Source of the DNA: Acidobacteriota bacterium
GTDB lineage: Bacteria > Acidobacteriota > Vicinamibacteria > Marinacidobacterales > Marinacidobacteraceae
Direction: 5' to 3'
DNA: 64,000 bases
Assembly (NCBI GenBank): GCA_009835985.1
Contig: VXWI01000036.1
Location: 1-64,000 of the forward strand
Numbering within the stretch: the first letter of the stretch is position 1; every line of letters starts with the position of its first letter. The position numbers were made by a program, and so were the translations under genes. Below are positions 1 through 7,956 of this stretch, in pieces. Under the pieces are notes generated by a model. That model saw only the letters and a program-made list of their open reading frames with translations, had not been told where the DNA came from and made no database searches.

Positions 1-408
1 GACAGCTCCCCTCCCCCACCGCCCTCGCCGCGGGACGTCCAGATCGCGACCGCCGTACTCCTGCTCGAAGTATCGGCAGCGGATCACGACGTGGACGAGC
101 GGGAGAGCCGCGAGATCGTCCGGAGCATCGAGTCGGCGTTCGCGCTGAGCGCGGACGAGACCGCAGAAATCGTCGAGATCGCCGACCAGCGGTCGTCCGA
201 GGCGGTTTCGCTCTACGAGTTCACCCGGCTCGTGGACCGGAGCCTCTCCCGGGAACACAAGGCAACGATCATCGAACTGCTCTTCCGGGTCGCGTTCGCG
301 GACGGCTGGCTCGCGGGCGAGGAAGAACAGGTCATCCGCAAGGTGGCGACGCTGCTGCACGTGGAGCACCCGGCGTTCATCGCGGCGAAGCTGCGGGCGA
401 AGGGCTGA
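1..408 (+). CDS. TerB/DjlA-N-like domain protein, 5' truncated
   Basis: The frame is open from the first base of the window, so the start lies upstream and only the last 135 codons are seen. After a Pro-rich stretch (residues 2-12 of the visible part) comes an all-helical region beginning IATAVLLLEVSAADHDVDE, with the regularly spaced acidic residues of TerB-like domains (tellurite resistance TerB and the N-terminus of DjlA), for example a second helix pair around IIELLFRVAFADGWLAGEE. This two-part acidic layout is the basis of the call. TerB domains are thought to bind metal or act as scaffold; no specific function can be assigned here. The gene converges on the amidohydrolase at 666-2390, with a repeat-filled gap between them. 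The family call is fairly safe; the role is unknown. Confidence 0.75.
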   Translation, partial: DSSPPPPPSPRDVQIATAVLLLEVSAADHDVDERESREIVRSIESAFALSADETAEIVEIADQRSSEAVSLYEFTRLVDRSLSREHKATIIELLFRVAFADGWLAGEEEQVIRKVATLLHVEHPAFIAAKLRAKG

Positions 409-441
409 GGGACGGTTCGGCGGAATAGCGCTGAGCGTTTC

Positions 442-648
442 GCGGCCCGGTGGGCCGCGATGCCGGCCGGAGGCCGGCGCTCCGAGCCGTGCGGGTCGTC
501 TCCGCCGCGGAGCGCCACGCCGAGGTGGGAGCCATCCTTCCGGGTGGGGGTTGCGACCTGCGCGCTGCGGAGCACCGCGCGTGCCGGCTGAAGCCGGCGT
601 TCCAAGCCGCTGCGCGTGCCGGTCTGAAGGGCCCCACCGGGAGAACTG
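442..648. repeat. Intergenic repeat cluster: three hairpins plus one 19-base core
   Basis: The gap between two convergent genes is almost entirely repeat sequence. It holds a hairpin GCGGCCC-loop-GGGCCGC at 442-458, a GCCGGCC-GGA-GGCCGGC hairpin followed by GCTCCGAG at 462-486, a GCCGGC-TGAA-GCCGGC hairpin followed by GTTCCAAGC at 583-606, and the core GCCCCACCGGGAGAACTG at 631-648. The last three are members of a dispersed family also seen near 11685, 11882, 17338, 21265, 34873, 45034, 47595 and 47651. Position between convergent genes would suit a bidirectional terminator, but no T-run follows any stem. Confidence 0.8.
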
Positions 649-665
649 CCCGGCGGTCCCGGCGG

Positions 666-2390
666 CTAAGCCTGGAACATCGTCTTGCCGCCGACGACGG
701 TGCGGTGGATGGCGATGTGCTTGAGCTGGTCCGGATCGTCCGCGGCGACATCGTGAGGATCCTGCTCGAGCATCACGAAGTCGGCGAGCTTGCCGATCTT
801 GATGCTGCCCTTGATGTCCTCCTCGAAGGAGGCCCAGGCGCCGTTGATCGTGCCGATCCGGAGCGCCTCGTCCATCGTGACCTTCTGGTTTCCGCCCCAC
901 ACCCGGCCCTGGGTGTCCTTGCGGGTCACCATGGCCTGGAGCGCCATCATCGGCTCGTAGGGTCCCGGCACGTAGTCGGAAGCGCCCGCCACCTTGATGT
1001 CGCAGTCGAGGAAGGACTTGTGGGCGAACATCCACTTCATCTTCTCTTCGCCGTACTCCACCCACTTGTTCCCGTGGTAGTGGACGTAGGTCCAGAACGG
1101 GGTGGGAATCGAACCGGACTCGTGGATCCGCTGGAGCAGTTCGGGGTTCACCAGCGAGCAGTGCTCGATGCGGTGCCGCGCATCCCGGGGCGCATCGGCG
1201 AGCACCTTCTCGTAGGCGTCGAGCACGTAACCGATGGTCAGGTCGCCGTTCGCGTGGATCCCGATGTGGAAGTCGTGGGCGTGGGAGTCCTCGACCGCCT
1301 CCATGATCTCCTCGGGAGTCATGGTCAGGATTCCGTGGTCGTCGGTGCCTTCGTACGGCGTGCTCATGTACATCGTGCGGCCCGAGGCGGAGCCGTCGGC
1401 GCCGTACTTGATCGCTCCGATCCGGAGCCACTCGTTCCCGAAGCCGCGGTGGATCTTGGCGTTCTTCAGTCCGCGGTGGAGGTCGGAGTCCGCGGAAGCG
1501 AAGTAGTACATCCGGTAGCGGAGGTCGCCGGCGGCATAGGCGTCTTCCAGGGCGAGGAGGCCGTCGGAGTCGCCGCCGGTCTGATGCACGCTGGTGATTC
1601 CGGCGGCGGTCATCAGCTTCGACATGTGGGCCACGCCCTGCTGGAACTCGGCGCGGCCGTAGACGCGGCGCTGTCCGACCCCGTCGAAGACGTCGTCGGC
1701 CTTCTCCTCGACGAGCCCGGTCAGTTCACCGTCTGCATCCTTCTCGAACCGGCCGCCGGGAGGATCGGCGACGTCCTTCGTGATGCCGGCCATCTCGAAC
1801 GCCTTCGAGTTGTACCAGTAGATGTGGCCGCCCCGGTGGGACACGCGCACCGGAACGTCCGTCGTCGCCTCGTCGAGATCGTGCCTGGTGATCCGGCGGT
1901 ACTCCCCGTTCTCGCCGGTGACCTTCGTGTCGTCGTACTTGAACCCGTCCACCCAGTAGCCCGGCTGGGTGTCGGCGGCGGCGGCCCGGATCGCCATCTT
2001 GATGTCCTCGATGGTGCGGACGTCGAGGTTCACCTCGAAGAGGTCCCGCATCCCGCCCGGATGGCAGTGGGCGTCGATGAACCCGGGCACCACGGTCATC
2101 CCGCCCGCGTCCACCACTTCCGTTCCCGGCCCGGCGAGATGCAGCACGTCCTCGTCCGAACCCAACGCGACGAACTTGCCGTGGTTGACGGCGAGCGCCT
2201 GGGCCTGGTCCATGGTCTCCCCGCCCTCGCTGTACTCGGCCGTGTACACCCGGGCGTTGTGGACGATCAGCTGCGGGGTTGCCGAGCCCCCACCCGCACC
2301 GCAGGCGGTCGTGAGTCCGGCAGCCGTGGCGGCGCCCGAGAGCTTCAGGAATTCGGCGCGGCTCAGATTCTTGTCAAGCAGACGGGACAT
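666..2390 (-). CDS. Secreted YtcJ-like metal-dependent amidohydrolase
   Basis: Predicted amidohydrolase-superfamily enzyme of the YtcJ/LAF3 type, 574 residues, a usual length for the group. The N-terminus carries SRAEFLKLSGAATAAG ending in a lipobox-like LTTAC near residue 29, so it is probably exported and lipid-anchored; only one Arg is present where a classical Tat signal has two. The metal-site pattern is visible: DAHCHPGG (about residue 106), IGIHANGD and RHRIEHCS (about 375-410), and a late Asp in ASDYVPGPYEP. The ATG is preceded by AGGAGG ten bases away, which fixes the start. Substrates of this family are mostly unknown amides or ureas. The next gene upstream on the same strand is a BNR protein, 56 bases away, so the two may be co-transcribed. 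Confidence 0.88.
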   Translation of the reverse strand: MSRLLDKNLSRAEFLKLSGAATAAGLTTACGAGGGSATPQLIVHNARVYTAEYSEGGETMDQAQALAVNHGKFVALGSDEDVLHLAGPGTEVVDAGGMTVVPGFIDAHCHPGGMRDLFEVNLDVRTIEDIKMAIRAAAADTQPGYWVDGFKYDDTKVTGENGEYRRITRHDLDEATTDVPVRVSHRGGHIYWYNSKAFEMAGITKDVADPPGGRFEKDADGELTGLVEEKADDVFDGVGQRRVYGRAEFQQGVAHMSKLMTAAGITSVHQTGGDSDGLLALEDAYAAGDLRYRMYYFASADSDLHRGLKNAKIHRGFGNEWLRIGAIKYGADGSASGRTMYMSTPYEGTDDHGILTMTPEEIMEAVEDSHAHDFHIGIHANGDLTIGYVLDAYEKVLADAPRDARHRIEHCSLVNPELLQRIHESGSIPTPFWTYVHYHGNKWVEYGEEKMKWMFAHKSFLDCDIKVAGASDYVPGPYEPMMALQAMVTRKDTQGRVWGGNQKVTMDEALRIGTINGAWASFEEDIKGSIKIGKLADFVMLEQDPHDVAADDPDQLKHIAIHRTVVGGKTMFQA

Positions 2391-2446
2391 CAGGCGATTT
2401 CCTCCTGACTGGTGAGGCGGATTCGGAGGTCAACGGACTCACAATC

Positions 2447-5400
2447 TTATGGACGTGGCGTAAGACGCGGTGGGCCAGCGCTTTGCAGCGCCTCGTTCAG
2501 CGCTCCGATCTGCCTCCGCACCACTTCCCAGGCCGCAATCCGCTCGTCGTACTCCGCGCTCAACGCGTCGATCCGGGCGAGGACCTCGGCGTTCGGGGCC
2601 TCGGTGTAGGCGTCGAGGTTCCGGGCCTCGGCCCCGATCCGGGCGAAGAGTGGCCGCGGCCAGGCGCGGAATCCCGGACGGCCCTCGTTGCGCGAGAGGT
2701 TCTTCGCCGCCTCCGCGGCCGCCTCCCGGAACTCCCCGACCCGGGTCTTCAGATCGCTGTCGGATTCCATGGCAAACGCCTGGACCAGCTCCGCCGCTTC
2801 CGTGGCGGTCGCCTCCGCCGCCTCGTGGGCCTTCGTCATCCCCGCGACCATCGCGGTGAGGCGCACCAGGGCGTCGTGGTTGGCGCGGCGGTCGGACTCC
2901 GGAATCTGGATGCGGGGGTCCTCCGACACCGCGACGGATCCCTCCGCCGAGGCGTCGCCGCTCGCCACCCGCAACGAGTACGCGCCGGGAAGCACCCGCG
3001 GACCCCGCGGCGGGCCGCCAAAGCCCTGACCGCCGTCCGGGACCGGGGAGTCGTAGCGGAGGTCCCAGTTGATCCGGTTGAGCCCCGGCTCGAGCTCGGC
3101 CTTGAGGGTGCGGACCGCGTCGCCGCCCGCGGCGCTGACCGTGATCTCGGCCTCTCCGGCCGTTTTCGCATAGATGTGGAAAAGGGCGCCCTCGGGCGGG
3201 TTCTCCGCGATGAAGAACTTGTGGCCGGTGTTCCCCTTGTGGGTGTAGATGCGCCAGGCGACGGCGTCCCGCACCGGGAACAGGTGGAGGTCCTTCTCGA
3301 ATACCGAGGCGTCGAGGGTGGTGAGCGGCGCGATGTCGTCGGCGATCCAGATGCTCCGGCCGTGGGTGCCCAGGATCAGGTCGTTCTCGCGTGGGTGGAT
3401 CGCGAGGTCGTCCACCGGCACGGTGGGGACCTGACCGCGGATCCGGTGCCAGTTGGCGCCGCGGTCGAGCGTCACGTACACCCCGAACTCGCCACCGGTC
3501 ACCAGGAAGTCTTCGTTGTCATGGTGCTCACGGATCACGTTGAGCGCGGCCTCCGGCGGGAGCGTGCCGGCGATGGACTGGAAACTGTCCCCGTAGTCGT
3601 CGCTCCGGAACGCGTAGGTTGAGTAGTCGTCGTTCCGGTGTCCGTCCAGCGTGACGTAGACCCGGGACGCCGAATGCGCCGACGCGATGAGGCGGGTGAC
3701 ATAGGTCTGGTCCGGCACTCCGGGCAGGTTCCCGGTCAGGTTGTCCCAGGTCTGGCCCCCGTCGCGGCTTCGCTGCAGGTTGCCGTCGTCGGCCCCCACG
3801 TAGATGACCCCCTCCTCGAGCGAGGAGACGGCGATGGTCACGATCTGGCCGAAACTCGAAATCCCGTCGTGGCGCGACAGCGTGTCCTCGGTCACCGGGA
3901 CATCCATGATGGGCAGCTCGTCGCGGTCGAGGCGCTTCGTCAGGTCATCGGTCCGGGTCCAGACGTCGCCCCGGTCGGACGAGATGAAGAGCCGGTTTCC
4001 GCCGTAGTACACGGTTTCCGGGTCGTGCGGGGAGATCACGATGGGGCTGTTCCAGTCGAAGCGGTAGCGCTCGCCGCCGTTCTCCGGTTGTGGCCGGATC
4101 AGCTTGGTCTCGGAGGTCCGGCGGTTCAGGCGGCGCAGGTTGCCGTTTTGGGACTCCACGTAGACCGTGTCCGGGTCGCCCGGGATCGCTTCGGTATAGA
4201 ACCCGTCCCCGCCCCCGATCCGGAACCAGTCCTCGTTGCTGATCCCCTGCCGGAAGAAGGTGCGCGACGGAGCGCCCCAACTCCCGTTGTCCTGAAGGCC
4301 GCCATAGACCATGTACGGCGTGCCCATGTCGTGGCCGATCTCGTAGAACTGCCCGAGCGCGATGGTGTTCACGAAGTCCCAGCTCCGGCCCCGGTCCCAG
4401 GAAATGTGGATGCCCCCGTCGTTCCCGAGCACCATGTGGTTCGAGTCGGCGGGATCGATCCAGAGGGCGTGATGGTCCACGTGGATGCGCTGGACCCAGT
4501 CGGTGGCGAAGGTCCGGCCGCCGTCCTGGGAGTAGTACATCTGGGTTCCGAGGACCCAGATGCGCTGGTCGTTGTTGGGATCGATCCGGATCTGGCTGTA
4601 GTACATGGGTCGCGGGTTGGTGTCGCTCATCCGCTCCCAGGTGAGTCCCTTGTCCTCCGACCGGAAGACGCCACCCTCCTTGTTCTCGACGATCGCGTAG
4701 ACGATCCGCGGATCGCGCCGGTACACGTTGAGCCCGATCCGTCCGGTGTCGCCCTCGGGGAGCCCGCCGCCCAGCTTCGTCCAGGTGTCTCCGCCATCCG
4801 TGGTGCGGTGGATGCCGCTGCCCGGTCCGCCGCCCGCAAACCCGTAGGCGCGGCGCCGGCGCTGGTAGAGCGCGGCGTAGAGAGTGTCCGGGCTCTCCGG
4901 GTCCATCGCGAGCTCCACGGCGCCGGTGTTCTCGTCCCCGTGGAGCACGCGGTCCCAGGTCTCCCCACCGTCGCGCGTCCGGTAGACGCCCCGCTCCTCG
5001 TTCGGGCCCCAGAGGTGGCCGAGCGCAGCCACGTACACGGTACCCGGGTCGGTGGGATGCACCAGCACCCGGCCGATGTGGTGCGTGTCCTCGAGCCCCT
5101 TGTGGTTCCAGGTGCTTCCCCCGTCGGTGGAGACGTACACGCCGTTGCCCCAGGAGCTGCTCTGCCGGTTTGCGGGTTCCCCGGTGCCGACCCACACCAC
5201 CGACGGGTCGGAGGGCGCCACCGCGATGGAGCCGATCGAGGACACCTCCTCGTCCTGGAACTGCGGGATCCAGGTGACGCCGTGGTTCACGGTCTTCCAG
5301 ACGCCCGCGGAGGCGGTGCCGACCCAGAACACCTTGGGGTCGGACTCGACGACCGCGAGGTCGTCGATGCGGCCTCCCATGATCGCCGGTCCGATGTTGC

Positions 5401-5545
5401 GCCACTCGATCCGGTTGAGGATCGACTCGACCTGCTCGGCGGTCTGCGCAGTCGCCGGGGCGGCGGCCAGCAGCAATCCGCAGGACAACAGCAATGAGGT
5501 GCGGGCACTCCGGGCCCTCCGGCGCGTTTTCAACGGAACAAACAT
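2447..5545 (-). CDS. Secreted VPS10/BNR-repeat beta-propeller protein (paralogue 1)
   Basis: Large exported protein of 1,032 residues. A signal peptide (ARSARTSLLLSCGLLLAAAPATAQ) ends near residue 32. The body carries many BNR/Asp-box repeats (S-x-D-x-G-x-x-W), for example VSTDGGSTWN, RTRDGGETWD, RTTDGGDTWT and RSEDKGLTWE, giving two sortilin/xyloglucanase-like beta-propellers over about residues 40-720. A C-terminal stretch of beta-strands and a helical segment (about 880-1000) follows. I chose the ATG at 5545 because AAGGGAGG precedes it; a longer frame opens at 5611 but lacks the signal at its N-terminus. These proteins are often labelled glycosyl hydrolase, but no catalytic residues can be pointed to, so a binding or processing role in the periplasm or outside the cell is equally possible. 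A paralogue lies at 47684-50863. Confidence 0.85.
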   Translation of the reverse strand: MFVPLKTRRRARSARTSLLLSCGLLLAAAPATAQTAEQVESILNRIEWRNIGPAIMGGRIDDLAVVESDPKVFWVGTASAGVWKTVNHGVTWIPQFQDEEVSSIGSIAVAPSDPSVVWVGTGEPANRQSSSWGNGVYVSTDGGSTWNHKGLEDTHHIGRVLVHPTDPGTVYVAALGHLWGPNEERGVYRTRDGGETWDRVLHGDENTGAVELAMDPESPDTLYAALYQRRRRAYGFAGGGPGSGIHRTTDGGDTWTKLGGGLPEGDTGRIGLNVYRRDPRIVYAIVENKEGGVFRSEDKGLTWERMSDTNPRPMYYSQIRIDPNNDQRIWVLGTQMYYSQDGGRTFATDWVQRIHVDHHALWIDPADSNHMVLGNDGGIHISWDRGRSWDFVNTIALGQFYEIGHDMGTPYMVYGGLQDNGSWGAPSRTFFRQGISNEDWFRIGGGDGFYTEAIPGDPDTVYVESQNGNLRRLNRRTSETKLIRPQPENGGERYRFDWNSPIVISPHDPETVYYGGNRLFISSDRGDVWTRTDDLTKRLDRDELPIMDVPVTEDTLSRHDGISSFGQIVTIAVSSLEEGVIYVGADDGNLQRSRDGGQTWDNLTGNLPGVPDQTYVTRLIASAHSASRVYVTLDGHRNDDYSTYAFRSDDYGDSFQSIAGTLPPEAALNVIREHHDNEDFLVTGGEFGVYVTLDRGANWHRIRGQVPTVPVDDLAIHPRENDLILGTHGRSIWIADDIAPLTTLDASVFEKDLHLFPVRDAVAWRIYTHKGNTGHKFFIAENPPEGALFHIYAKTAGEAEITVSAAGGDAVRTLKAELEPGLNRINWDLRYDSPVPDGGQGFGGPPRGPRVLPGAYSLRVASGDASAEGSVAVSEDPRIQIPESDRRANHDALVRLTAMVAGMTKAHEAAEATATEAAELVQAFAMESDSDLKTRVGEFREAAAEAAKNLSRNEGRPGFRAWPRPLFARIGAEARNLDAYTEAPNAEVLARIDALSAEYDERIAAWEVVRRQIGALNEALQSAGPPRLTPRP

Positions 5546-5667
5546 CGTTTCGCCTCCCTTGCCGCGCGGGTTCTGACACCGCCGCACGGGCAACCAGCGA
5601 GCGTACACCACGTGTCCCGGAACCTCCGGGTGGACCCTTGGTTCGCGACGAGGCGGCGCCGGCGGGC

Positions 5668-6180
5668 CTATTCGCTCAGGGCGCCGGCGTTGATCCAGTC
5701 CCGGATGGCCTCGATCTCCTCGGCGGTAAGCGGATCTCCGATGGGCGGCATGCGGTCCCGGACGATGCCCGCGCGGCCTTCCAGCTTATGGACCAAGTAG
5801 CTGTTTTCGGCATCTCCGGGTTCCACCAGATCGAGTGCGGTCTGGGTGCTCGGCACATTCACCAGCGCCGCGTGCGACATCCCCTCACTGAGGTCGAGCC
5901 CGGCCTGCACGGTGTCACCCCCGTGGTGCGCAACGCAGCGGGGATCGAACACCAGCGTCTGGATGCTCGAGAGCGTGGGCATCAGCGTCTCTTCCATGGG
6001 TGGAGGTGCGGGCAGAGGCGCTGGGGTCGCGGGGGGTGGAGCCGTCGGAGCGGCCGGAGCCGGAGCATCCGACGAACCGCACCGGACGAAAACCCCGGCC
6101 GCCAGCAACAGAGCCGTCAGTCGAGCCGTGCGAAACATCGCACGAACGCTAACAGCGATCGCCCGAACTGAAAACCGCAT
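5668..6180 (-). CDS. Lipoprotein resembling a monohaem cytochrome domain, with broken haem motif
   Basis: 170 residues. A lipoprotein signal ends in AGVFVRC at about residue 34, followed by a Pro/Ala linker (41-62). The rest matches the small planctomycete-type cytochrome domain: FDPRC, GLDLSEGMSHAALVNVPS, EPGDAENSYLVHKLEG, DRMPP and AEEIEAIRDWINAGA, where members normally have CxxCH after FxPRC. Here the motif reads CVAHH, so the second Cys is replaced by His and ordinary covalent haem attachment should fail. A shorter start at the ATG at 6138 (MFRTARLTALLLAAG) is equally plausible. The gene lies 21 bases after the barrel gene upstream and probably belongs to the same operon. Identification is by pattern only. 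Confidence 0.72.
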   Translation of the reverse strand: MRFSVRAIAVSVRAMFRTARLTALLLAAGVFVRCGSSDAPAPAAPTAPPPATPAPLPAPPPMEETLMPTLSSIQTLVFDPRCVAHHGGDTVQAGLDLSEGMSHAALVNVPSTQTALDLVEPGDAENSYLVHKLEGRAGIVRDRMPPIGDPLTAEEIEAIRDWINAGALSE

Positions 6181-6201
6181 CCCGGCGGGGAGGACGGCCC
6201 G

Positions 6202-7341
6202 CTACAGATAGAGGTGCAACTGCAACAGCAACCGCCTGTCGAGCCGATCCGAAAACACGAAGCGGTCCCGGTACCAGGACAGGTTCACGTGCCAGTGGGT
6301 GCGCGGGTAGAGATCCAGTCCGTAGACCATCCGGTGGATCTCGGCGCGCGAGTCGTCCGGCACCCGATATCTCTGCGGCGAGATCCGGAGCCAGACACCG
6401 CGCCACACCTCGACGGACGTCTGGTTGGTGAGGATGACGGCGCGATCATCGGGAGCCGAGTCCCGGAACTGGACGTCCAGTTGCGTCCAGGTGGTGAGCC
6501 ACGGCGCCGGGGCGTATCCGAACGAGGCTCCCACCGCAGTACGGCGGGCGGCCCGGTCCGCTGCGCCGCGATGGAGCACCGAGGCGACCGCCACGGTGCG
6601 GGAACCGAGATCCCGCTGGGCACGGCCGCTGACGGTGAGGGCCGCTCGCCCGTCGTCGTCCAGGAGCGACTCGGCCCGCCCCGGCCCGGCGGCGACCTGG
6701 AGAAGCCAGCGATCGGAGGAGAGTCCCAGCTCCACCCCGTAGACCTGGTCGTCCTCGCCAAGACCCAGTTGCCTTCGGGAAAGTGCGGTGTGATCGGCGA
6801 ACCGCACCCCGTAGGCCGGGAGGAAACGTCCTCCGCGGATGCTGACCCGGTCCGAGACCTGTCGCGCGAGCCAGTGCTCGTACGAGACGAAGTCACCGCC
6901 GGGGCGCCGCCCCGCCGTCCCATAGGCCGTCCAGCCCCCGAAGCGCCAGGCCGCCTGCAGATCCAGGTTCATGAGGAAGTTCCGGTCCGGCAGGTCACGG
7001 CCGGCGACCTCGATCTGGAGTTGCGACGGCCGGAAGTCCAGCCCGAGTTGCAGCGGGCTGTCACTGCCGACCGCTCCGAAGAGGAATTCCTCCTCGGCCC
7101 GGTCGCCCGCTTCCGCGGTCGCGTCCCGGCGGCCGAAGGTCGAGAGTTCCTCCCGCGAGAGCGAGCGCCCGTAGGGCGTCAGGAGTCCTCCGCCGGAAGG
7201 GGAGTAGTGGCAAGCAGTGCACCGCGGATACTGCTTCGACAAAAACGTGGGTTCCGCGGCGGCCGGCACGGCGATCCACGCCGCCCACGCGCCGACGAGG
7301 GCGAGACGGAAGTACCCGCGAGGCCCTCCCGCCCCGGTCAC
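6202..7341 (-). CDS. Predicted outer-membrane beta-barrel with N-terminal CxxCH haem motif
   Basis: 379 residues, GTG start overlapping the YceI gene by 4 bases (GTGA). A signal peptide ends near AAAEPTF. Directly after it comes YPRCTACHYSPSGGG, a perfect c-type haem-binding CxxCH in the mature N-terminus. The remaining 300 residues alternate hydrophobic and polar positions with many aromatics and end in LLLQLHLYL, a pattern typical of outer-membrane barrels. The CTACHYSPSGGG head is known from porin-like proteins coded beside respiratory or extracellular electron-transfer genes; a role in moving electrons across the outer membrane is inference. Neighbours are a YceI protein upstream and a cytochrome-like lipoprotein downstream. 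I do not recognise a named family. Confidence 0.7.
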   Translation of the reverse strand: MTGAGGPRGYFRLALVGAWAAWIAVPAAAEPTFLSKQYPRCTACHYSPSGGGLLTPYGRSLSREELSTFGRRDATAEAGDRAEEEFLFGAVGSDSPLQLGLDFRPSQLQIEVAGRDLPDRNFLMNLDLQAAWRFGGWTAYGTAGRRPGGDFVSYEHWLARQVSDRVSIRGGRFLPAYGVRFADHTALSRRQLGLGEDDQVYGVELGLSSDRWLLQVAAGPGRAESLLDDDGRAALTVSGRAQRDLGSRTVAVASVLHRGAADRAARRTAVGASFGYAPAPWLTTWTQLDVQFRDSAPDDRAVILTNQTSVEVWRGVWLRISPQRYRVPDDSRAEIHRMVYGLDLYPRTHWHVNLSWYRDRFVFSDRLDRRLLLQLHLYL

Positions 7342-7940
7342 GGCGGCGCTCCCGGAGAAGGAGCGACCGCGGACTCGAAGGTGACCGTGATCCGGACTTC
7401 ATCGCGCACGCCCACCCCGAGATAGCGGGGGGGTGGAATCGCGAACTCCGTGAGACTCAGCGGGAACTCGGCTTCAACCCGCACCCGTCCGTCGCGCCGC
7501 CCGAGGCGCACGTCTCCCTCGATCGGCCGCTCCAGTCCGTGGAGCGAAAGCAACCCTCGGAACCCCGTTTCGTGATCGCGGGCTTCGGGAGGAAGCGCCT
7601 CGACAAGCTCTACGGCGGTCAGGACCGCCACCCGGAATTGCTCCCCCCGGTCAACCTCCAGGTAGGTCTCCCGAAGGTGCCGATTGCGGAGTTCGATGCC
7701 GGTGTCCAGCGAGTCGAGTCGCACCCGGACGTTTCCAGCACCCCCAGGAGCGCCGGCGTCCTCCAGCCGCAGGGTTCCGGAAATCTGCGACGTGACCGCG
7801 TCGAAGCTCCCCCCCACCGTGAGCCGGCACCGGACCCGCACCTCGCCCGACGTGAACGTCCAGGACTCCCCGGCCGCGGCGGTGACCGCGACGGCGAGCG
7901 AGGCGAGCGCGAGCGCGACGACGCGACGGGGGATCCTCAT
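7338..7940 (-). CDS. YceI-like periplasmic protein
   Basis: 200 residues from the ATG at 7940. GGAG lies 8 bases upstream, which favours this start over an in-frame GTG at 7949. The signal peptide ends at AVTAAAGESW. The fold region fits the YceI lipocalin-like family: SWTFTSGEVRVRCRLTVGG at the N-terminus, then RNRHLRETYLEVDRGEQFRV corresponding to the usual R-D-x-H-L-x-x-x-F segment, and GLERPIEGDVRLG matching the conserved HG.tkpv.v strand. YceI proteins bind amphiphilic molecules such as polyisoprenoids or quinones in the periplasm. The gene sits 16 bases after the NCS2 permease and overlaps the barrel gene by 4 bases, so the three are probably co-translated. Confidence 0.8.
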   Translation of the reverse strand: MRIPRRVVALALASLAVAVTAAAGESWTFTSGEVRVRCRLTVGGSFDAVTSQISGTLRLEDAGAPGGAGNVRVRLDSLDTGIELRNRHLRETYLEVDRGEQFRVAVLTAVELVEALPPEARDHETGFRGLLSLHGLERPIEGDVRLGRRDGRVRVEAEFPLSLTEFAIPPPRYLGVGVRDEVRITVTFESAVAPSPGAPP

Positions 7941-7956
7941 TCGGCGCACTCCACGA

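Noticed and set aside
450-2408. Long open frame on the plus strand opposite the amidohydrolase, and similar long frames opposite BNR, MgtE, LeuS and UbiD genes
   Set aside because: These are antisense shadows that GC-rich codon bias leaves open; they have no family motifs, and the opposite strand carries clear protein families.
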